A stretch of 64,000 nucleotides of DNA. Source: Halorubrum sp. BOL3-1. Lineage in GTDB: Archaea; Halobacteriota; Halobacteria; Halobacteriales; Haloferacaceae. Each line of letters begins with the position of its first letter. Positions within the stretch are counted from its first letter, which is position 1. Both the position numbers and the translations under genes were made by a program. A model generated the notes under the pieces. It had not been told where the DNA came from, made no database searches, and saw only the letters and a list, made by a program, of their open reading frames with translations. Positions 25,208 to 32,550 of this stretch are shown here, piece after piece. The stretch lies in the NCBI RefSeq assembly GCF_004114375.1, contig NZ_CP034692.1:868001-932000 (forward strand). Reading direction: 5' to 3'.

Positions 25208-25301
25208 GGGGCTGACAGTGACAGGCGCCCGTCGTACCATTGACTAGATTACAGGCAATAAGATGGAAACACGGGTCAGCGACGCTGTCATTGTCAGCCC
25301 C
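25208..25301 (+). ncRNA. Y-RNA-like long hairpin upstream of Ro60
   Basis: 25208-25224 (GGGGCTGACAGTGACAG) pairs with 25285-25301 as a continuous 17-bp stem with one G-U. Beyond a 5-nt bulge (GCGCC), CGTCG (25230-25234) pairs with CGACG (25280-25284), leaving a 45-nt loop. There is no reading frame and no tRNA arms. Y RNAs are about this size with base-paired ends, bulges in the stem and a large loop, and are usually encoded beside the Ro gene, as here. The Ro-binding consensus itself cannot be confirmed by eye. Confidence 0.5.
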
Positions 25302-25304
25302 CCA

Positions 25305-25462
25305 TGCGTGTGGTCGTCGAGGTGGTGTATTTCTTCAGCCTGTAAAGCATCACACCGGGAGTCATAGCCCGTTGCACCATCCGTTTCCCGACCACACGTG
25401 GCGACCGTCGAGTCGGGGCGCTGCTTCGCTAGGAACACGCAGGTTCAAATCCTGTCGGTGGC
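25305..25462 (+). ncRNA. Second long hairpin joined to a tRNA-like T-arm module
   Basis: 25305-25316 (TGCGTGTGGTCG) pairs with 25389-25400 (CGACCACACGTG) as 12 bp with two terminal G-U pairs and a 72-nt loop. Directly after it are GCGACCG (25401-25407), the T arm GCAGG-TTCAAAT-CCTGT, and CGGTGGC-A ending at 25462. GCGACCG and CGGTGGC pair except at one position. There is room for only one further arm, so no full tRNA fits. A hairpin plus tRNA-like module recalls bacterial YrlA-type Y RNAs. Confidence 0.45.
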
Positions 25463-25590
25463 ACTATCCATCGAAAACATCCCGGACAAAGAGCGCACGA
25501 GGGTGCTCTCGACACCGGTCCCGTCCCGACAGTTTTCCGGTCGCCATCACTCATCTCGTGGCCGTCGAGTTGGAGTCATCCGTCGCCTCA

Positions 25591-25676
25591 GGAGCCGGAA
25601 GTCCAGGTTCGAATCCCGGCGGTGGAATCCGCCTGATCCACCGTAGTGTACCTAGGTAGCACGCCGTTCTGGCTCC
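25591..25676 (+). tRNA. Candidate circularly permuted tRNA (3' half before 5' half)
   Basis: 3' half: GGAGCCGG (25591-25598), T arm CCAGG-TTCGAAT-CCCGG, acceptor strand CGGTGGA (25620-25626), A. Ten nt later comes a 5' half: TCCACCG (25637-25643) perfectly complementary to that acceptor strand, TA, D arm GTGT-ACCTAGGTA-GCAC, then CTGGCTCC (25669-25676) complementary to GGAGCCGG. No other sequence nearby completes either half. The anticodon cannot be read with confidence. Confidence 0.45.
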
Positions 25677-25699
25677 AGTAGTTTCCCGGCCACGTCCGT

Positions 25700-25830
25700 G
25701 TCTCCGTAGTTCAGGTAGGATAGAGCACTGTCAGAGCATGCTCGGACAAGCCCTCGTTCGGGTCCTCGACCCTCACGAGGACACCGGCCTTCGAGGCCGG
25801 GTGTCGCACGTTCGAATCGTGCCGGAGACA
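25700..25830 (+). tRNA. tRNA-Arg(TCG) with a 56-nt insertion between D and anticodon arms
   Basis: Acceptor GTCTCCG/CGGAGAC, D arm GTTC...GAGC, anticodon arm CCGGC-CTTCGAG-GCCGG (TCG), T arm GCACG-TTCGAAT-CGTGC, discriminator A. Between nucleotide 26 (25727) and 27 (25784) are 56 extra nt containing the hairpin GTCCTCG-accctca-CGAGGAC. TGTC/GACA near its ends could form the short helix of a splice motif. Confidence 0.7.
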
Positions 25831-25865
25831 TCGCTGCTTGCACTCCGTGTGAGCAGCACCGGTAT

Positions 25866-25896
25866 CGGAGTCGCCTGTTGCGGCTCCGGGTGATAG
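25866..25896 (+). promoter_or_regulatory. Hairpin and Shine-Dalgarno before Ro60
   Basis: CGGAGTCGC-ctgtt-GCGGCTCCG (25866-25888, 9 bp with one G-U) is followed at once by ggtgatag, complementary to the 16S 3' end, and the ATG at 25898. Leaderless mRNAs lack this, so Ro60 is probably read from a longer transcript. Confidence 0.55.
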
Positions 25897-25897
25897 T

Positions 25898-27427
25898 ATG
25901 GAATTCAATAAGCCACAGCAAACGGTCGCGGAGGCGACCCGAACCACCAACTACGAAGATGGAGAAGCGTTCGAGCCTGCCGACTCTCGACTCGCACTGT
26001 ACAAGCGCACGATCAACCAACTCCTAGAGGGTTCGTTCTACGAAAGCGATGATGAACAACTCGCGGCAGTCGTACAGCGCTTCGACACCGCGGCAGACGA
26101 GGACCCAGAATTCGTCCTGAAGCTTGCCGCGTACGCACGGCAAGAGCTCTACCTGCGGGACATTCCACAGGTGTTGCTCGTGCTGGCGGCCAACGACGAG
26201 CGATTCAAGGACGACTCTCCGGAGTCGCTGATCCGCGAGTGGGCGCCAGCGATCATCCAGCGGATGGACGAAACGGCGACAGCGCTTGCCGTCCACGATC
26301 AGTTGTTTGGCGGCACGGCCCCGTGGCCCCTCCGTCGTGGGATCGAAGACGCGCTCGTGGCGATGGCTGACGCCTACACGCTCGGCAAGTACGAACTGTC
26401 GCGCCGCGAGGTGACGCTACACGACGTATTCAACCGCATCCACCCAGAACCCGTAGATAACGAACAAGAGGCTCTGTTCGAGCGGTTCATGCGCGGCGAC
26501 CTCGACGACTATCCTGACATCGACCCGGTACCCTCGCCAAATACGTGGGATACGGTCATTTCCGAGCGCGGCAACACCCGAGACGCTTGGGAGACACTCA
26601 TCGAAGACGACGCGTACACGCTCCCGATCTTCGCGTCGATCCGGAACCTCCGGAACATGCTCGAGGCCGGCGTCGACGAGGACACCATCGTCGCTCACCT
26701 CGATCTGGAGGCGGTGCGACACGCGCCGCTGTACCCGTTCCGGTACTACCAGGCGTACACCGCACTGCAGGAAGCGGACATCCACGCACCCGCAGTCGAA
26801 CAGTGGCTGGAAGCCGCCATCGATGTCGCAGTTAAAACCGTCCCTGTCGGCTTCGGCGACACATTCGTTGCCGTGGACCTGTCGGGATCGATGGATCACC
26901 CGCTGTCAGCGAACAGCACGCTTCGACTCAAGGAGATCGGCGCGCTGTTCGGTGCGATACTGGCCGATCAGGGTGCCCAAGTCGGCGGGTTCGGAGACGA
27001 CTTCCAGACCGTTCCGATGCACGTCGACACGCCAGTCCTCCAGCGTCAAGACGCAGTGCTGGCCGCCGACGAGGATGTCGGCAACTCGACGAACGGCTGG
27101 AAGGCAATCGACCACCTCCGCGAGCGAGGTGAACCCGTTGAGCGCATCGTCATCTTTACCGACATGCAGATCTGGGACAGCACGCCGTTCATGGCGCGCG
27201 ATTCCCAGACCGTCAAGTCGGCGTTCGATGCCTACCGAGCGGAGGTCGCTGCAGACACGGCGTTGTATCTCGTCGACCTTGCCGCCTACGGCGATCTGGT
27301 AACACCGGAAGGCTACGAGAACGTCTACAATATCTCTGGCTGGACGGAAAACGTACTCACGTTCGTCAAGCACGCTGAGAAACCGGCGGAGGTTCTCGGC
27401 GAAATCGATGCGTTCGAGCCTGAATAA
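25898..27427 (+). CDS. rsr: TROVE-domain protein, Ro60/Rsr homologue
   Basis: 509 aa, close to the 530-540 aa of Ro60 and Deinococcus Rsr. The N-terminal half is helical HEAT-like repeats forming the TROVE ring (DEDPEFVLKLAAYARQELYL, IPQVLLVLAAND, then APLYPFRYYQAYTAL). The C-terminal von Willebrand A domain has a complete MIDAS: DLSGSM from residue 327 and IVIFTDMQIWD later. Ro proteins bind misfolded small RNAs in the ring hole and Y RNAs outside, and work with RNases or RNA repair enzymes. Immediately upstream are Y-like hairpins and a tRNA array, and downstream a further tRNA. Ro60 is uncommon in archaea. Confidence 0.9.
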   Translation: MEFNKPQQTVAEATRTTNYEDGEAFEPADSRLALYKRTINQLLEGSFYESDDEQLAAVVQRFDTAADEDPEFVLKLAAYARQELYLRDIPQVLLVLAANDERFKDDSPESLIREWAPAIIQRMDETATALAVHDQLFGGTAPWPLRRGIEDALVAMADAYTLGKYELSRREVTLHDVFNRIHPEPVDNEQEALFERFMRGDLDDYPDIDPVPSPNTWDTVISERGNTRDAWETLIEDDAYTLPIFASIRNLRNMLEAGVDEDTIVAHLDLEAVRHAPLYPFRYYQAYTALQEADIHAPAVEQWLEAAIDVAVKTVPVGFGDTFVAVDLSGSMDHPLSANSTLRLKEIGALFGAILADQGAQVGGFGDDFQTVPMHVDTPVLQRQDAVLAADEDVGNSTNGWKAIDHLRERGEPVERIVIFTDMQIWDSTPFMARDSQTVKSAFDAYRAEVAADTALYLVDLAAYGDLVTPEGYENVYNISGWTENVLTFVKHAEKPAEVLGEIDAFEPE

Positions 27428-27451
27428 TCTGGTTCTCTCATTTTTCACCAT

Positions 27452-27524
27452 GCGCGAGTGGTGGAGTTCGGTACCACGCGGTCCTGCCAAGACCGAAACG
27501 GGCGTTCGAATCGTCCCTCGCGTA
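27452..27524 (+). tRNA. tRNA-Gly(GCC)
   Basis: Acceptor GCGCGAG/CTCGCGT (G1-U72 wobble), D stem GTGG/CCAC, anticodon arm CGGTC-CTGCCAA-GACCG (GCC), T arm GGGCG-TTCGAAT-CGTCC, discriminator A. It lies 24 bp after the Ro60 stop, so it shares the transcript. Confidence 0.88.
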
Positions 27525-27584
27525 TTCGGAGCACAGCTCGTGGACTAATCAGCCCAGGAGGTGCTCCTCCATAGAGGTGATAGA

Positions 27585-27878
27585 ATGGCAGTAAGCAATA
27601 CCAACGAGTCAGCTTCGACAACAACTGCCGTCGTAACGATCCGTATTCCCTGTGGCGCAGACGGTGACCTCGTTACCGACGCCAGGGAGCGTCTCTCACA
27701 GGCGGCAGCTGTCGATGACGTACTGATAGACGAACTCCACAGTATCGAGCCAAAACTGTCGGCAACAGTCATTACCGTTAAAATCGCGCTTCGCTGGACT
27801 ACGACAGTGCCCCAAGGGGAGATCAGAGACCGACTTGCCGAGGTTCCAGGCCTTGAGTCGATCCAACGAATCGGATGA
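27585..27878 (+). CDS. Small hypothetical protein at the end of the Ro60 locus
   Basis: 97 aa (MAVSNTNESASTTTAVVTIR). It reads as a compact alpha/beta fold: VTIRIPCGADGDLVTDARER, then TVITVKIALRWTTTVPQGEI and a final helix. No family recognised. It is preceded by aggtgat (27574-27580), a very strong Shine-Dalgarno, and by the small hairpin AGGAG-gtg-CTCCT. It is likely co-expressed with Ro60 and tRNA-Gly. The remaining 27879-28045 shows no gene. Confidence 0.6.
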   Translation: MAVSNTNESASTTTAVVTIRIPCGADGDLVTDARERLSQAAAVDDVLIDELHSIEPKLSATVITVKIALRWTTTVPQGEIRDRLAEVPGLESIQRIG

Positions 27879-28045
27879 GATCAGGGTCTGGCTTGATGAC
27901 GTAGGCTACCACATCGTTTTGAGAAGGCGTTGCCGCCGGCAGGGAGGATGTTAATCTCCGGATTTGGTCCACGTTGTGATCTGGCGGCTGTAGGTATCGT
28001 ACACGCCGAGTCCGGTTTGGAGTGTTTCATCACCTGTAGAGCCGG

Positions 28046-28480
28046 TCAATGATCGAGATACGTTCGGACTTCACGACAAAAGACTGGAAACCACTGGAGG
28101 TCGTGTTGAAGATGGCCATACACTTGTTCATCGTCGAGATCACCTCCGTAATTATGTGCGAGCACGTTACGAAATCCCGCCGCGGCTCCCATGCGAGTCG
28201 CCGTCTTCTCGGAGAGCACGTCCAGTTGTTCGAGCCGATCAAACTTTTCGGCGTTGGTGGGAGGCATTTCTTCAGTCGAATCCCGGATGAGCAGCTCGGC
28301 AATGTCGGTACAAGCTTCGATGGCAACTTGGAACTCCCGTTCGACGATTGCCTGCTGTTCTCGATCGGCGAGATACTCCTCGCGCTCGAGTGATTGTTTT
28401 TGAGCAAGTAGCTTCGTTGCTTCCGCGACAAACTCGACTTTGTCGACGATTCGGTCGATCGTCTCTTTGTTATGCGCCAA
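28046..28480 (-). CDS. hepT: HepT-like RNase toxin (DUF86)
   Basis: 144 aa all-helical HEPN protein. The RX4-6H motif is RNVLAHNYG near residue 105, and DKVEFVAEATKLLAQ and ADREQQAIVEREFQVAIEAC are the conserved first helices. HepT cleaves tRNA and is blocked when MntA AMPylates the tyrosine of the RX4HXY motif, present here (HNY). It overlaps the upstream nucleotidyltransferase gene by 11 bp. Confidence 0.88.
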   Translation of the reverse strand: MAHNKETIDRIVDKVEFVAEATKLLAQKQSLEREEYLADREQQAIVEREFQVAIEACTDIAELLIRDSTEEMPPTNAEKFDRLEQLDVLSEKTATRMGAAAGFRNVLAHNYGGDLDDEQVYGHLQHDLQWFPVFCREVRTYLDH

Positions 28481-28910
28481 CCGTATCCTCCATCTCCGTT
28501 AACAGATCGTCAAACCGGTCGAGACGGTCGTCTCGGGTATATTCCGTCGTTCGATCACTGAAACGCTTTTGTAATTGATCGGCCCGTCGGGAGTTCCCGA
28601 CGAGAAGCACACCACCCTGAAGGGCCGCCACTCCGATCTCTGGTCGTACTCCATCGAGATCGGTCACGTCGACATCATTTGTCCCGAGTTCACGGGTCAG
28701 ATCCGCCATCACGTCGAGGCGAGCGCGGCGTCTATGCTCCGGCGAAAGTTCCTCATCGAACTCGACGGCGACATCAACATCGCTATCCGCGTGTGTCTTC
28801 CCAGTCACCTGCGAGCCGAAGAGGATACCGAGCCGGATCGGATACCGCTGGAGGACGCCACGGACCGCCTCGCCGTCGATCGCGTTTCCGTCGGCGTCAT
28901 CAGAAACCAT
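28470..28910 (-). CDS. mntA: MntA-like nucleotidyltransferase antitoxin
   Basis: 146 aa from ATG 28908-28910. The nucleotidyltransferase motif LGILFGSQVTGKTHADSDVD (GSx10DxD) and NDVDVTDLDG give the three metal ligands. The family neutralises HepT by poly-AMPylation. It is followed in overlap by HepT. The upstream 28911-29141 is AT-rich (tttttaatatc) with promoter-like boxes but no gene. Confidence 0.86.
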   Translation of the reverse strand: MVSDDADGNAIDGEAVRGVLQRYPIRLGILFGSQVTGKTHADSDVDVAVEFDEELSPEHRRRARLDVMADLTRELGTNDVDVTDLDGVRPEIGVAALQGGVLLVGNSRRADQLQKRFSDRTTEYTRDDRLDRFDDLLTEMEDTVGA

Positions 28911-29141
28911 GCGAGTCGGTAGACCCCCCATTCGTATAAAAGATGGCTCGTGTCATAGATATCGGTTCCTCGAGGATCGAGTTCCGAGCGGTGAGCGTCT
29001 CGTCAGGCGATGTTCCACGAACCCGAATCTCGTCCGCGATATTGGTGCGTGTTCAGAAACAGACGTGAATGGGACGGCGATCCTAGGAAAACTACTTTTT
29101 AATATCTTATTTTGAATGTTCGAAAGATATTATTCTTGTTT

Positions 29142-29541
29142 CTATCTATCGGACGGCGAGCGTGCCAGCGAATAGCCGGCCGTTGTGAGCGTGTAGAGGG
29201 CACTCGCGAATGCCGGGCCGGGGACGAGAACGTCCGCCTGATTGGCGTCCCAGGCGATAACGCCAGTTCGGATGAGCGGTGGGAGATGCGACCACTTGAG
29301 GTTCGTCCTGACTGTCCGTACTTGCGCGGTCGGGAGTGTCTGGTGTTCCGCATCCGCTTCCAAGAGTGTGAGCACCTCTGCGAGTTGTCGGAGGTGGACG
29401 CGACTCCATGGGGGCTGCGGCGAGCGTGAGCACGACAGCACGCTTGCGGTGGTAACTCAGCAGACAGAACAGATCCGTCTCGCGATACAGCGGGAGGTCT
29501 TTGGCCTCGCCTGGGCCGTCGTATAGATCGTCACCGCTCAT
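29142..29541 (-). pseudogene. DUF7344-like wHTH protein, frameshifted
   Basis: From ATG 29539-29541 the frame gives MSGDDLYDG, then TDLFCLLSYHRKRAVVLTLA. The rest of the domain (VHLRQLAEVLTLLEADAEHQ, then KWSHLPPLIRTGVIAWD and VPGPAFASALYTL) lies in another frame. The join is at a run of five G (29409-29413); four would fuse the frames as ...AAAPWSRVHLRQL. It overlaps the preceding 99-aa gene by 11 bp. Haloarchaeal DUF7344 proteins are presumed DNA-binding regulators. Confidence 0.6.
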
Positions 29542-29830
29542 GGGAAGTTCTCTGATCGCCTGATGTGATTCGGAGATCGACGTATTTAACGACTTTACGG
29601 CTGACTGGCCGCCAGCGAAAGCCGGTCCACTCGTCTTCGACGCGCCACCAGCTAGGGCCGCTCTGTCTGGGTTCGAACCGGAAGCGACGACGTGGCCCAC
29701 GCTGGATCGTGAACCGAATCTCGAACCCAGAGCCGTACTCAGGGTATTCCGCGTCCGGTCGAGTTGGATACGTACGGTACAGCTTATCGAGATCCACACT
29801 CGTTGTGGATGTGTCTCGTCGTCTCGTCAT
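29531..29830 (-). CDS. Small WRPV-motif protein, haloarchaeal family
   Basis: 99 aa. The C-terminal half is a compact beta domain: FEIRFTIQRGPRRRFRFEPR, then WWRVEDEWTGFRWRPVSRK and VVKYVDLRI. A clear paralogue lies at 36499-36822 (WWQLDEEWTGHRWRPVGRE). Both precede a small wHTH-type regulator, so the pair is a recurring unit. Function unknown. Confidence 0.65.
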   Translation of the reverse strand: MTRRRDTSTTSVDLDKLYRTYPTRPDAEYPEYGSGFEIRFTIQRGPRRRFRFEPRQSGPSWWRVEDEWTGFRWRPVSRKVVKYVDLRITSGDQRTSHER

Positions 29831-29914
29831 ATCTCACAGGAGCCCGAACTGCCAACTCCTGCACCCCCATCTAAAAACATAAACTGAACTGGAGCACCGG
29901 ACCCGACAACTCTG

Positions 29915-29950
29915 TGAACTGCCTCGGGATCACGCCCTGAGGCACTCGCC
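29915..29950 (-). repeat. IS605-type right-end remnant
   Basis: gtgaactgcctcgg followed by a ctgaggc hairpin partner (29915-29943) is the same terminus as at 32925 and 53578 in the same orientation. There is no tnpB next to it. Confidence 0.55.
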
Positions 29951-30078
29951 CTGCTTATTTGTAGAGGGTACAAAGAAGTGGGATGTCTCTGTCGGGTACC
30001 CTGTGTCGCTTCGACAATTTCGCATCGCAGTGTACAGGTTAAATGTGGGCCCGACCGCTAGGTTCTCGGAAGTGTACA

Positions 30079-30480
30079 ATGGGACTATACGATCGATTGA
30101 CGTTCGAAGACGGTCTAGATGTCGAATTCCCAGATATCGGTGCCGATCCATTCGAGATCACGTTGCAGACAAAATCGATCACCCGCCACCAGCCGATGCT
30201 GGAGAACTACAAGGTAACGTCAGCGGGGCACCTGTTGAAGCAAGACGCCGAGTACGAGCACGTCCCTGAAGAGGAACGCCCCGGGTACAACGAGGAGACG
30301 GGTGGATTCGACACCGAGATCGAACGGGCTCGAGGAAGTATGCGGAAGATCCACCACGGGTGGTCGGACACAGCATATCACGGCACATTCGAATTCCACT
30401 GGACTATCGATAGTGACTACGTCAGTCTCGATGCGAAATTCACAGACGGCCAGCTCGTCGAGATCTCACGCAACAAGTGA
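30079..30480 (+). CDS. Conserved hypothetical protein (MGLYDRLTFEDGL)
   Basis: 133 aa from ATG 30079. The regular acidic sequence includes EDGLDVEFPDIGADPFEIT, YEHVPEEERPGYNEETGGFD, MRKIHHGWSDTAYHGTFEFH and AKFTDGQLVEISRNK. I recall similar proteins across haloarchaea but know no function. It is probably soluble and beta-rich. It follows the IS remnant at 29915 and stands 94 bp from the next gene. Confidence 0.65.
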   Translation: MGLYDRLTFEDGLDVEFPDIGADPFEITLQTKSITRHQPMLENYKVTSAGHLLKQDAEYEHVPEEERPGYNEETGGFDTEIERARGSMRKIHHGWSDTAYHGTFEFHWTIDSDYVSLDAKFTDGQLVEISRNK

Positions 30481-30573
30481 ATCGAGTGTACGCCACCTAG
30501 CAGAGGAACGAGAACAGCTGCGAATCATCGAATCCGTGCTGGTTTACAATTCCCGCGAACGAGACCCACAATA

Positions 30574-31518
30574 ATGACATACAACACCCCTGAACCGGCT
30601 GAATTGCCACCGTTGAACGAGGACACGCCCGCACCGGATGACCCTGTAGCCGTTGAGTGGTGGCACAGATACGATGACGATGGATCTCCTGAGTTAGACA
30701 CGTTCCATGGGTTCCACAATGCCTTCGAGATCACAGACGAGGATCCGCCAGCTGTAGAGACGGGCGAACTCGTCACCCAATCCGGGGTACAAGTGACGAC
30801 AGCACAGCACTCTGGTGTCTCGACGGACTCACGATACCTCTATCTGACACACGAGGAAGCACTTGAACGGGACCTGTCTCCGTGTTCTGAGTGTTTCCCA
30901 GCGTACGCGACAGAGATGCGCCTAGCGAAAGAACAGGAAGACGGTGGACTATTGACCGAGTCGGGTGTCGAAGGTGCGGTGTTTCTCGTCCAGATACGAC
31001 GCGATATGAGCGCGTCTTGGAGAGTTGATTCCGTTCACGAGACGTACACGTCAATGCTGTATCGGGCACGCGCGATTCGTCAACAGGTCGGTTCTGCTGC
31101 AGATCGTCTTCGGCTCTCGTATATGCCGGTACGGCGGTGTGACTACGGATCGTTCGATGACGCGATGGGCTTTGAGCCCGCGGTACAACACGTCTCGGAG
31201 CTTCGTGAGATCCAACCCGAAGACCTACCGGCGGTACGTGAGTCTGTTGGTGAGGAAATCCTTTCAACACCGGTGGAGGTCGATAGTCAATATACTGCGG
31301 CACAGAAGTCAGGACCGTCGATCGTCCACCAAGCCGAGCATCCCCCCTGTGGGTATGAACGTGAGTTGGGATTCGATGTGTTCGGTGAGGCCGACGAGGA
31401 CCTGCGAGACCAACTACAGCGCGAGGCCCAGACGATCGCGGACGTGATTGAGCGCGGGATCGTAGTTGAATACTGTCCCGAGTGTTTTCCTGGACTCGCT
31501 AATTGGGACGCAAAATAG
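30574..31518 (+). CDS. Hypothetical protein with two CxEC knuckles
   Basis: 314 aa (MTYNTPEPAELPP). It contains CSECFPAYATEMRLA near residue 110 and EYCPECFPGLANWD at the C-terminus, a repeated C-x-E-C-F-P pattern suggesting paired metal-binding or a duplicated domain; HPPCGYERELGFDVF adds another Cys. No known family identified. Convergent with the HepT gene at 31527. Confidence 0.6.
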   Translation: MTYNTPEPAELPPLNEDTPAPDDPVAVEWWHRYDDDGSPELDTFHGFHNAFEITDEDPPAVETGELVTQSGVQVTTAQHSGVSTDSRYLYLTHEEALERDLSPCSECFPAYATEMRLAKEQEDGGLLTESGVEGAVFLVQIRRDMSASWRVDSVHETYTSMLYRARAIRQQVGSAADRLRLSYMPVRRCDYGSFDDAMGFEPAVQHVSELREIQPEDLPAVRESVGEEILSTPVEVDSQYTAAQKSGPSIVHQAEHPPCGYERELGFDVFGEADEDLRDQLQREAQTIADVIERGIVVEYCPECFPGLANWDAK

Positions 31519-31526
31519 CTCATCAA

Positions 31527-31970
31527 TCACAGCGCATCGATCTCATTGAGATACGAACGTACGTCGTGTAGGAAGTCCCGGTAGCGTTCGAGGTCCTGTA
31601 GTGCAGCGTATACATCGTCGTGATCAATAGCGTTACCGTAGGTGTGGGCGAGGACGTTCCGAAAACGAGCGGCTTGGACCATCTCTGCTGTCGTCGCCCT
31701 GTCAAAAACTCCTGCGGCGTCTAGTTCCACCATCGCTGCTGGATTACTCTCGGGCGGTGCTCCCCGTTCAAAAGCAACGAGTGTCTTCGCGATGTCGAGC
31801 GTTGCTTCAGTCAGTTTGACGAAGCGGCGTTCAACCACGTCGCGTTGCTCTCGATCGGACCGATACGTCTCACGGGAGAGCGACTGCTTCGCCACAAGGA
31901 CCGAGAGACTCTCCTCTATCGTCTCGACGGCACTCACGATCCGTTCGAGATCGTCTTCCGACAGCGTCAT
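31527..31970 (-). CDS. hepT: HepT-like RNase toxin (second copy)
   Basis: 147 aa HEPN protein with the catalytic motif FRNVLAHTYGN and the usual helices (AVETIEESLSVLVAKQSLSR, then SDREQRDVVERRF). It keeps the HXY tyrosine that MntA modifies. It overlaps the mntA stop by 4 bp. It is clearly diverged from the copy at 28046, so it arrived independently or duplicated long ago. Confidence 0.87.
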   Translation of the reverse strand: MTLSEDDLERIVSAVETIEESLSVLVAKQSLSRETYRSDREQRDVVERRFVKLTEATLDIAKTLVAFERGAPPESNPAAMVELDAAGVFDRATTAEMVQAARFRNVLAHTYGNAIDHDDVYAALQDLERYRDFLHDVRSYLNEIDAL

Positions 31971-32401
31971 GCGAGGTGGTCGTCGATGGCCGAGAGTGCG
32001 TCATCGAACCGCTTGGCCGGTGAACGTGGATCCTCGTCCGCGTCAGCGAGCAACTCATCACGAAGTCGGCGTGCGTCGACATCGCTACCAACGAGACGGT
32101 CGCCGTCGCGGAAAACTGCGCGGATGAGCGATGATGGCGCTGACCGAAGATCCACTAAGTCAACGTCGTCGGTCTGAAGCGCGAGTGCGAGGTCACTCCC
32201 GAGTGCCAGACGTTTGTCCATATGGTTCGGGTCACCGGGGGCAGTGTGTTCAAAGACGACGGCCACGTCGACATCACTTTTGTCGTGGAAATCGCCACGT
32301 GCCTGTGAGCCGAACAGGAATCCGACGCGAACAGGATGATCCGCCAGCGTGGCGGCCACCCTGTCTCGGAGCGTCGTATCATCGCCGTCCGGCAAAGTCA
32401 T
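31967..32401 (-). CDS. mntA: MntA-like nucleotidyltransferase antitoxin (second copy)
   Basis: 144 aa from ATG 32399-32401 (MTLPDGDDTT). The motif is VGFLFGSQARGDFHDKSDVD followed by TDDVDLVDLRSAP. It is translationally coupled to hepT. A divergent wHTH gene starts 150 bp away at 32551. Confidence 0.86.
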   Translation of the reverse strand: MTLPDGDDTTLRDRVAATLADHPVRVGFLFGSQARGDFHDKSDVDVAVVFEHTAPGDPNHMDKRLALGSDLALALQTDDVDLVDLRSAPSSLIRAVFRDGDRLVGSDVDARRLRDELLADADEDPRSPAKRFDDALSAIDDHLA

Positions 32402-32550
32402 ACACGGTTGTAAACCAATCTTGGATAAAAGCGTTCGGTGGGGACGCCCGTCTGTTCGGTTCACTGTCAAGGCGATCTACAAGAACGATTCATCCAGTCG
32501 GCGTCGACACTAGAAAGCCTACGTTCCTACAGCATTCCATCCTGATTGAT

